Assembly: GCF_000359605.1 (NCBI RefSeq)
Contig: NZ_APML01000005.1
Coordinates: 1-64,000 of the forward strand
Source: Gracilibacillus halophilus YIM-C55.5
GTDB taxonomy: Bacteria > Bacillota > Bacilli > Bacillales > Amphibacillaceae
Length of the DNA stretch: 64,000 bases
Direction: 5' to 3'
Shown in pieces: positions 8,000-15,293 of the stretch. How positions within the stretch are numbered: position 1 is the stretch's first letter; each line of letters starts with the position of its first letter. The notes under the pieces were generated by a model that was given only the letters and a program-made list of their open reading frames with translations, did no database searches and had not been told where the DNA came from. Made by a program: the position numbers and the translations under genes.

Positions 8000-8854
8000 A
8001 TGAGGATACGAAAAGTTTTAAATAACAATGTTGTTGTTTCTTATAATGAGTTAAATCAGCAAGTAATTGTAATGGGAAAAGGATTAGCATTTCACAAAAA
8101 GGAAGGCGATGAAATTGATACATCAAAAATAAGAAAAACATTTGTTTTACAGACCAAAGGAATTTCCGACAAAATCGCCAAAGTATTGATGGGTACCTCA
8201 GAAATTTACTTGAATATTGCTGCACAGTTTTATGAATATGCACAATCAAAGCTTTCCTATAAGTTGGATGAATATCTATATATTGCTTTAACTGACCATA
8301 TCAGCTTTGCTGTATCCAGATATAAAAAAGGCGTTGAATTAAAAAATCCACTTGCCTGGGAAATTAGGAAGTATTATAAATTAGAATATCAACTTGCTTT
8401 AAAATGTCTAGAAGTTATTGAGAAAAAGACAGATGTCCGTCTTGGGGATGATGAAGCCGCTACAATTGCTTTACATTTAGTTAATAGTCAATTATCCGGT
8501 GAGAATATGAAAACTGCTTTCCGCATTACGGAGATCGTAGATACAATTATCAGTATCGTGAAGTATCATTTTAAAATAGAGTTAGATGAGGAATCAGTCA
8601 ATTATGAAAGGTTTCTAACGCATCTCCGCTTTTTTGCCATTCGTCTCATTCGTAATGAAAAGCCAGAGGAGAATGCTGATTTATTCTTCTATGAACAAAT
8701 CAAAGCCAATTATACAGAGAGTTATGATTGCACAGCAAAAATTGCAACATATTTAAAAAATAATTTGAATTGGGATCTCTCGAAGGATGAAGAAATCTAT
8801 TTAACTGTTCACATTAACAGGGTCACAGACCGACAGAAAAATGAAAAAAGCTAA
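8000..8854 (+). CDS. BglG/LicT-family transcription antiterminator
   Basis: A 284-residue RNA-binding antiterminator. The N-terminal co-antiterminator domain (about 1-57) is seen in MRIRKVLNNNVVVS and the GKGLAFHKKEGDEID turn. Two PTS regulation domains follow (about 70-170 and 175-280), each with conserved histidines, for example TDHISFA and IALHLVNSQ in PRD1 and VHINRV in PRD2. The protein should bind the RAT sites before itself and before the PTS gene. Its activity would be set by phosphorylation from HPr and from the cognate IIBCA permease encoded next. The start follows GGGGAGGGGAG. Length equals that of LicT (about 277). Confidence 0.93.
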   Translation: MRIRKVLNNNVVVSYNELNQQVIVMGKGLAFHKKEGDEIDTSKIRKTFVLQTKGISDKIAKVLMGTSEIYLNIAAQFYEYAQSKLSYKLDEYLYIALTDHISFAVSRYKKGVELKNPLAWEIRKYYKLEYQLALKCLEVIEKKTDVRLGDDEAATIALHLVNSQLSGENMKTAFRITEIVDTIISIVKYHFKIELDEESVNYERFLTHLRFFAIRLIRNEKPEENADLFFYEQIKANYTESYDCTAKIATYLKNNLNWDLSKDEEIYLTVHINRVTDRQKNEKS

Positions 8855-8937
8855 AATCTCAAGGTGGACTTATTTTATTCAAGTGTTATGAAAGAGTGAA
8901 AATAATTTATTTATTGATAAATGACAACTTTAATCGA

Positions 8938-9020
8938 AGGCATGTTACCTATTATGGGCATAACCTGAGCTGATCTTTAACCGACACAAGTGTGTGGTTA
9001 GGATTATCTCAGGTTTTTTT
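8938..9020 (+). promoter_or_regulatory. Second, divergent RAT-terminator element before the PTS gene
   Basis: GGCATGTTACCTATTATGGGCATAACC resembles the first RAT in order but not in every base. AACCTGAG (8962-8969) pairs with CTCAGGTT (9008-9015), followed by seven Ts, making a terminator that overlaps it. Between the arms lies a second hairpin, AACCGACAC/GTGTGTGGTT. The pattern is that of a second antitermination checkpoint between regulator and permease genes. Confidence 0.7.
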
Positions 9021-9052
9021 AATATAAAAAATACAGAAAGAAGGGATTTACC

Positions 9053-10999
9053 ATGCAATACGAACAGCTAGCAAAAGACATTATAGAAAATGTCGGTGGC
9101 AAAGAGAATGTAAAGAGCGTCGTCCATTGTGTCACACGACTGCGCTTTAAGTTGAAGGATGAGGATAAAGCAAATACAGAAGTTTTAGAAAGTATGGATG
9201 GTGTTGTCTCGGTCATGAAAAGTGGTGGTCAATACCAAGTTGTTATTGGAAATCATGTACCTGATGTATACAAGGCCGTACAACAGGTTGGAGGTTTTGA
9301 ATCTCAAGAAGATGCAGACGATGATGAAGGGGAACAACAAGGGTTATTTAACAAATTAATTGATATTATTTCAGGAATTTTTGCTCCAACTCTTGGTGTC
9401 TTAGCAGCTACAGGGATGATTAAGGGCTTTAACGCATTATTTCTTTCATTAGGATTATATGCTGAATCAAGTGGAACATATAATATTTTGCAGGCTGTAG
9501 GCGATTCGCTATTTTACTTTTTCCCTATTTTCCTTGGTCTTACAGCTATGAAGAAATTTAATGGAAATCAATTTGTAGGGATGGCGATTGGTGGAGCGCT
9601 AGTCTATCCAGCGATGAGTAATTTAGAAAATGGTGATCCATTGTATACGTTATTTTCAGGAACGATCCTTGAGTCACCTGTTCACATTACGTTTCTCGGA
9701 ATACCAGTCATTTTAATGACTTATTCATCTTCGGTTATTCCAATTATTTTATCTACTTTTGTCGCATCGAAGATCGAAAAATGGTTAACCAAAATTATAC
9801 CGAGTGTTGTAAAGACATTTTTGGTACCATTCTTCACATTATTGATTATTGTACCAGTTGCATTTATTGTCATTGGGCCAGTTGCTACTTGGTTAGGTTT
9901 AATACTAGGGAATGCCTCGAATTGGGTATTTGAAATCAGTCCCGTGATCGCAGGTTTAGTTCTCGGTGGATTTTGGCAAGTTCTTGTCATGTTTGGACTT
10001 CACTGGGGATTTATTCCAATTGGACTTAACAATTTAAGTGTGGCAGGGTCTGATCCAATCTTAGCATATGTATCGGCAACATCACTTGCAACAACAGGTG
10101 TAGTATTAGGGGTTATGGTCAAGACAAAAAATCAAAATACGAAAACATTGAGTATTCCTGCGGCGATTTCGAGTATTTTCGGTGTCTCAGAACCAGCGAT
10201 TTATGGAATTACATTACCTTTAAAAAGACCTTTTATTCTCACCCTCATTACCTCAGCAGTTGGTGGAGGAATTATGGGATTAATGGGTACGAAAGTATAT
10301 ATGCTCGGTGGTTTAGGTATTTTTGGTATTCCTTCTAAAATTGGTCCTAATGGTTTAGATATGGGCTTTTGGGGTGGTATTGTTGCGATGGTAGTGAACC
10401 TTATACTTGGATTTATTCTAGCGTATTTCTTTGGCTTGAAAAATGAAACTACAGATGATTCCAACACAAATAACGAGCAGTCTCATACTGGTTCCAAAAA
10501 AGACAAGCAAGAAGTCGTTAGTCCACTTACAGGAAATACGATCGCATTATCTGAAGTGAAAGATGCTGCTTTTTCATCGAATGCATTAGGGAAAGGAACA
10601 GCGATTAATCCGACGGAAGGAAATCTGATGGCACCGATTGCTGGTACAGTGTCTGCCATATTTCCAACGAATCATGCCGTAGGGATTACAGATGATTATG
10701 GTACAGAAGTATTGATTCATATAGGCTTAGATACCGTGCAGTTAGAAGGTAAGTTTTTCGAAGCATATGTAGCACAAGGAGATAAGGTGGAAAAAGGTCA
10801 AACGCTGATTGAATTTGATATTGAGCAGATTCAACAAGCTGGCTTTTCGACAACGACACCTATTGTTATTACAAACCTTGATAGTCAAAGTGAACTAATT
10901 ATCTCGGAAACGGAGACAGTTGATCAAGGGGATAAACTCATCACAATTATGAATGAAAGCCATGATCATGAAGAAAGTTTTGCAACAGTAACAAACTAA
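9053..10999 (+). CDS. PTS beta-glucoside-family permease, EIIBCA
   Basis: A 648-residue membrane permease that takes up a sugar and phosphorylates it. The order is IIB (about 1-85, phospho-cysteine C26 in VVHCVTRL), IIC with about ten membrane segments (about 105-465, containing GLHWGFIPIGLNN and GVSEPAIYGI), a linker rich in Asn/Ser/Lys, and IIA (about 495-645, phospho-histidine H556 in [13 protein letters not shown]). The Glc/beta-glucoside class is clear; the sugar is not. It is followed after about 80 bp by a sulfatase and then an FGE, which suggests that the imported compound is sulfated. Expression should be gated by the RAT element upstream. Confidence 0.92.
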   Translation: MQYEQLAKDIIENVGGKENVKSVVHCVTRLRFKLKDEDKANTEVLESMDGVVSVMKSGGQYQVVIGNHVPDVYKAVQQVGGFESQEDADDDEGEQQGLFNKLIDIISGIFAPTLGVLAATGMIKGFNALFLSLGLYAESSGTYNILQAVGDSLFYFFPIFLGLTAMKKFNGNQFVGMAIGGALVYPAMSNLENGDPLYTLFSGTILESPVHITFLGIPVILMTYSSSVIPIILSTFVASKIEKWLTKIIPSVVKTFLVPFFTLLIIVPVAFIVIGPVATWLGLILGNASNWVFEISPVIAGLVLGGFWQVLVMFGLHWGFIPIGLNNLSVAGSDPILAYVSATSLATTGVVLGVMVKTKNQNTKTLSIPAAISSIFGVSEPAIYGITLPLKRPFILTLITSAVGGGIMGLMGTKVYMLGGLGIFGIPSKIGPNGLDMGFWGGIVAMVVNLILGFILAYFFGLKNETTDDSNTNNEQSHTGSKKDKQEVVSPLTGNTIALSEVKDAAFSSNALGKGTAINPTEGNLMAPIAGTVSAIFPTNHAVGITDDYGTEVLIHIGLDTVQLEGKFFEAYVAQGDKVEKGQTLIEFDIEQIQQAGFSTTTPIVITNLDSQSELIISETETVDQGDKLITIMNESHDHEESFATVTN

Positions 11000-11082
11000 A
11001 TCTGTGTAATGAAGAAAGTAAAGTATATGCTTTACTTTCTTTCTGATATACTTTTTATACTGTTAGGAAAGGATGATATTGC

Positions 11083-12858
11083 ATGAAAGTCATTCAAGTC
11101 ATGTTTGATACGTTAAAAAGAAATAGTTTAAATGCGTATGAAACTTCTGATATAAAAACACCGAATTTCGATCGTTTACAAAAGAAGACTGTACAATTCA
11201 ATAATTTCTTTTCTGGTAGCTTACCTTGTATGCCAGCAAGAAGAGATATGCAGACAGGGCGTTATAACTTTTTACATCGTGGCTGGGGACCCATGGAGCC
11301 CTACGACGACTCGATGCCAGAAATTTTAAAGCAGAATGGGATTTATACGCATCTTGTGACAGATCATAAACATTACTGGCGAGATGGTGGTGCAACGTAT
11401 CATCCACGTTATTCCTCTTATGAACTTATTCGTGGACAAGAAGGTGATAACTGGAAAGCAAAAGTGGATAAAGATATGGAAATAGAGGGGTTAGATCATA
11501 TTCCAGAGGCATTTAAGAAAAGAAAGATGGCTAGTATGTCTCAAGACTTTGTTAATAGAGAGCATATGCCGAATGAAGAAGATCACTTCTTACATCGCAC
11601 GGTGGAAGCTGGTATGGAGTTTCTACGAGAGAATAAAGATGCGGATAATTGGTTCTTACAAATCGAATGTTTTGACCCACATGAGCCTTTTTTTGTCCCA
11701 GAGAAGTATTTGCAAATGTATGGACTATCTCAAGATGACTTTAATGGATGGCTCTTATATTCCCATGATGATTACTCAACGGAACAATCCCAACAAATGA
11801 AAGGTTTCTATAAAGCACTTGTGACAATGTGTGATGCTTATTTAGGCAAGGTACTCGATTATATGGATGAACATCATATGTGGGAGGATACGATGTTGAT
11901 CGTTAATACAGATCATGGATTATTATTAGGTGAGCATGATTGGTGGGGCAAGAACATTATGCCAGTCTATAACGAGATTGCCCATCTTCCATTCTTTATT
12001 TGGTATCCGCAATTAGGTGTGCATAATGAATCAAGAAATCAGTTGGCTCAGAACATTGATCTACCTGCAACCATATTGGAATTCTTTCATTTGGACAGAC
12101 CTGATTTTATGCGAGGAAAGTCTTTGCGAAATGTGATTGAATCTGAAGATGAAGTCAATCATGATGCTATTTTGTTTGGTACATTTGGAAGCAATGTGAA
12201 TGTAGCTGATCAAGAATACGTCTATATGAGAGCGCCAATTCCTGGAAAAGAAGAATACTTGTATGAATATACACTGTCACCAATGAGAATGAATAGGCGC
12301 TTTACGACGGATGAATTAAAAGATGCAGTTTTTGAACATTCCTTTGAGTTTACAAAAGGTGTCGGTACTTTGAAAATGCAAACTTCTGACTTCATGGGAA
12401 AGAGTTATCAACGTTTTGGTAATAAATTGTTTAACTATCAAGAGGATCCCGAACAAAAAAATCCATTAAATGATATAGAGAAAGAATTTGAAATGATCAA
12501 TAAATTAAAAGAAATAATGACTGAAAATGAAGCACCATCATCCTTATTTACCTATTACGGATTAGATCAAATTCATACGGTTGAGGATCTGAGGAAAGAA
12601 CATGAACTTTTAGATCGTGAGCAAGAAGCATACTGTAAGAATCTGAAGTTTTCAAACTACAATATAAAAGATGGGTATTTAACTGTAATTAATGCAGTCA
12701 ATGATTCAACAATCGCTCAATCGTTACAAACAGATTTTGAGAAGAATATTGATGTCGTGACAGAAGAAGTATTAAGAAATTGGATTCAAGAGAACCTGGA
12801 GCCAAAAGAAAAAGCGCGTATTTTATATCAACTCGACATGACATTGAGAATAGATTAA
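11083..12858 (+). CDS. Cys-type sulfatase, cytoplasmic
   Basis: A 591-residue type I sulfatase, expected to hydrolyse a sulfate ester from a sugar. The formylglycine signature C-x-P-x-R is present as C49-M-P-A-R53 followed by RDMQTGR. Metal-site segments include D9 near the start, DPHEPF, and NTDHGLLLGEHDWWGKN (about 276-292). The C-terminal YQEDPEQKNPLND matches the DP-E--N motif common to the family. There is no signal peptide, so it should work in the cytoplasm on PTS-imported, phosphorylated substrate. It lies between the PTS gene and the FGE that would convert C49 to formylglycine. The start follows GGAAAGGATGA. The substrate position is not known. Confidence 0.93.
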   Translation: MKVIQVMFDTLKRNSLNAYETSDIKTPNFDRLQKKTVQFNNFFSGSLPCMPARRDMQTGRYNFLHRGWGPMEPYDDSMPEILKQNGIYTHLVTDHKHYWRDGGATYHPRYSSYELIRGQEGDNWKAKVDKDMEIEGLDHIPEAFKKRKMASMSQDFVNREHMPNEEDHFLHRTVEAGMEFLRENKDADNWFLQIECFDPHEPFFVPEKYLQMYGLSQDDFNGWLLYSHDDYSTEQSQQMKGFYKALVTMCDAYLGKVLDYMDEHHMWEDTMLIVNTDHGLLLGEHDWWGKNIMPVYNEIAHLPFFIWYPQLGVHNESRNQLAQNIDLPATILEFFHLDRPDFMRGKSLRNVIESEDEVNHDAILFGTFGSNVNVADQEYVYMRAPIPGKEEYLYEYTLSPMRMNRRFTTDELKDAVFEHSFEFTKGVGTLKMQTSDFMGKSYQRFGNKLFNYQEDPEQKNPLNDIEKEFEMINKLKEIMTENEAPSSLFTYYGLDQIHTVEDLRKEHELLDREQEAYCKNLKFSNYNIKDGYLTVINAVNDSTIAQSLQTDFEKNIDVVTEEVLRNWIQENLEPKEKARILYQLDMTLRID

Positions 12859-12936
12859 TGTGTACAATTGACGGTGCGATTGTATAATGAGTGCATTGTA
12901 ATAAAGTATTTACGTCGCTAGAAAGGGGGGCTTTTT

Positions 12937-13887
12937 TTGGATAAAGAACATAATCAATCCTCTTGTTGTGCTGTGAGTCGTTCACAAGTGGGAAGTCATC
13001 ATGATACAAAAAAGTCAATTCCCTATGTAACGGATGAATCGCTCAAGTTTAAAGACAAGATGGTTTTTCTTGATGGTGGAGAATTCTTAATGGGAACAGA
13101 TGATCAAGAAGGTTTTGCGTCTGACGAAGAAGGACCTGTAAGAAAGGTGAAAGTTGATCCCTTTTATATTGATACTCATACCGTGACGAATGCAGAGTTC
13201 AAGGAGTTTGTGGATGCAACAGGATATAAAACCGAAGCAGAATCCTTTGGCTGGTCTTTCGTATTCTATCACTTTCTTACGAAGGACCAACTCGTTGAAA
13301 GTCGTCAGGTGCCAGGTGCTTCATGGTGGTTAGCAATAGACGGGGCGTATTGGTATCAACCTGAGGGACCAGGATCAACAATTACTGATCGCTGGGACCA
13401 TCCAGTGATTCATGTATCTTGGAATGATGCTGTTGCTTTTTGCAATTGGGCTGGTAAACGATTGCCGACAGAAGCCGAATGGGAATACGCTGCCCGTGGA
13501 GGCCTTGAGCAAAAACGATATCCATGGGGAGATGAGTTAACACCAAATGGAGAACATTATTGCAACATATGGCAAGGTGATTTTCCTGAGAAGAATACAT
13601 TGGATGATGGTTATTTAGGAACGGCTCCTGCGACATCTTTTCCGCCGAATGGATATGGCTTATATAATGTATCAGGGAATGTTTGGGAGTGGTGTTCGAA
13701 TGATTTTAACAACAAGATGAATGAGCCATCAAAGCAAATATATAGCGAAATTCCTAAGGTAACGCGAGGCGGATCTTATTTATGCCATAAATCATACTGC
13801 AATCGTTACCGAGTTGCTGCACGTAGCGCCAACACAATCGATAGTTCTACAGGAAATTTAGGGTTTAGATGCGTTGTGGATATTTGA
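12937..13887 (+). CDS. Formylglycine-generating enzyme (sulfatase-modifying factor)
   Basis: A 316-residue aerobic FGE, which oxidises the sulfatase active-site cysteine to formylglycine. It starts at TTG 12937 behind GAAAGGGGGG. Visible landmarks: SSCCAVSRS near the N terminus, as in other bacterial FGEs; GGEFLMGTDD (about 47-56); RLPTEAEWEYAARGG; GNVWEWCSNDF; and the C-terminal catalytic stretch GGSYLCHKSYCNRYRVAARS, whose two cysteines correspond to the copper-binding pair. It ends NLGFRCVVDI. Being adjacent to one Cys-type sulfatase, it is very likely the dedicated maturase. The need for oxygen points to aerobic use. Confidence 0.94.
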   Translation: MDKEHNQSSCCAVSRSQVGSHHDTKKSIPYVTDESLKFKDKMVFLDGGEFLMGTDDQEGFASDEEGPVRKVKVDPFYIDTHTVTNAEFKEFVDATGYKTEAESFGWSFVFYHFLTKDQLVESRQVPGASWWLAIDGAYWYQPEGPGSTITDRWDHPVIHVSWNDAVAFCNWAGKRLPTEAEWEYAARGGLEQKRYPWGDELTPNGEHYCNIWQGDFPEKNTLDDGYLGTAPATSFPPNGYGLYNVSGNVWEWCSNDFNNKMNEPSKQIYSEIPKVTRGGSYLCHKSYCNRYRVAARSANTIDSSTGNLGFRCVVDI

Positions 13888-13902
13888 ATATTTCATCAGT
13901 GT

Positions 13903-13944
13903 AACGAAGGCTTCTTACCATTAATTTGGTAAGAAGCTTTCGTT
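13903..13944. terminator. Terminator between FGE and nuclease-like gene
   Basis: An 18-bp stem with one mismatch (13903-13920 / 13927-13944, loop TTAATT) closes the plus-strand sulfatase cluster and also serves the convergent gene, whose stop codon lies in the loop. Confidence 0.85.
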
Positions 13945-14730
13945 TGTGATTTTGCTGGCAAGAGTTTTTAATCGTCTAATATCAATCTCATATGTATTTT
14001 CGTATCTTCTAGTTATCTTTAGAATCTCTTCCTTGGCTCCATAATAAATTACATAAAAATCATCTTGAATATATTGTACCACAAATAGGTCATCAAAGTA
14101 CTCAAAGGTATTTACATTAATAGAGATAAATCCAGTTGATTGAGCAGTTGTCTTAACACTTATTCTTCTTTTATTACAAATAACATCATAACCATGCTGA
14201 TTTGTTTCTTTTGCTAGTGTGCCATCTGTTTTAATGGCGCAAATAAATTCTCCAATTCTACCAGTTAAGTGCCGGAGTTCGGTAGGTTTGCATTTTAATG
14301 CTTTTATTTCATATTGTAATATCTGGTTATATTCCTCATACAGCTTCATAATTTGTTCTTTGCTAATCATATTTAATTGAGAAATATTAGATGGGTCATA
14401 TCTAAGACGATCCGTCTCAAAAAAGGTCTTCTCACCATTTTTCCATTCACCAACTATGACTTCATTACCACCGTTTGGTTTGTGGTAGATCAAACCCGTA
14501 TAAGGATAATTTTCTCCAAGATATTTATATAAACTTCGATTAACGTACTGAAAAATATGCTTATCAAATGCAATACCACTATTATAGCGGTTGTAACAGT
14601 AGTCAGATAAAATAATACTATCTGAATTTGTCCCAAATTGATTAATGAGTTTCTCCTTTATTTCATTAGGAGAAACAATCTCGTTAATTCTATTTTGTAA
14701 TACATATTTTATCTGATCAAATATATTCAT
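13921..14730 (-). CDS. PD-(D/E)XK-like putative nuclease with N-terminal DUF-type domain
   Basis: A 269-residue protein. The start is set at ATG 14730 after GAGGAGG; in-frame codons further upstream lack a ribosome-binding site. The N-terminal half (about 25-115) reads SDYCYNRYNSGI and KYLGENYPYTGLIYHKPNGG, a module I have seen in uncharacterised Bacillus proteins linked to restriction functions. The C-terminal half (about 155-265) has GRIGEFICAIKTDGTLA, then GYDVICNKRRISVKTT, which has the E...D...(x)K spacing of a PD-(D/E)XK nuclease core. There is no methyltransferase or toxin partner beside it. A solitary restriction or defence nuclease is plausible but unproven. Confidence 0.6.
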   Translation of the reverse strand: MNIFDQIKYVLQNRINEIVSPNEIKEKLINQFGTNSDSIILSDYCYNRYNSGIAFDKHIFQYVNRSLYKYLGENYPYTGLIYHKPNGGNEVIVGEWKNGEKTFFETDRLRYDPSNISQLNMISKEQIMKLYEEYNQILQYEIKALKCKPTELRHLTGRIGEFICAIKTDGTLAKETNQHGYDVICNKRRISVKTTAQSTGFISINVNTFEYFDDLFVVQYIQDDFYVIYYGAKEEILKITRRYENTYEIDIRRLKTLASKITNESFLPN

Positions 14731-15293
14731 ATAAACCTCCTCACCCATAAAAACAAATCTAATTAAATAGTACACTAATTTCTTATCTATATTAAATATT
14801 TTGACTGCCAGTGATATTAGAATTTTTCTTGACCAATACAATGTCATGAACTTACAAAAAAGGGGTTTTATATTAGTGTTAATCAAAGGAGGATTATGTG
14901 AGAGGTTCTATGGTCAACCATCATTAGTGACTATTTAGAAGTAGAAAATCTTATGGGCCATCAATTAAATTGCATCGTTATACATTGACACAAATTGACG
15001 TTTCTGCAGTTTATGGGGCGGATCTTATATTGTATAAGGGGTTGAGATTGAAAGTGATTATGGTTGAAATGACCAATGAATTTGGAGAATATAAGCCTGT
15101 TCTTGAAATCGGTGACACGATAACGGAAGAACAGCTGTAAGATAATGAAGAAGGATTGGTTGCCCCATATATTTGGTTTATGTGCATAAAAAATAAATAA
15201 ACAATTTTAACAAAACTTTAAATTGTGTTTATACTGTCTACAAATTTCTTCCTTATACTGAATAATGTATATACAAAGGAAGGAGTGGATGTA
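14731..15293. other. Intergenic region with a degenerate reading frame
   Basis: A frame open from about 14931 to the TAA at 15138-15140 encodes about 69 residues ending in KPVLEIGDTITEEQL. It has no ATG near its beginning and no good ribosome-binding site, and a stop lies immediately upstream. It looks like the 3' remnant of a gene. The rest is AT-rich with nothing else recognised; the ribosome-binding site of the next gene lies at 15276-15285. Confidence 0.35.
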
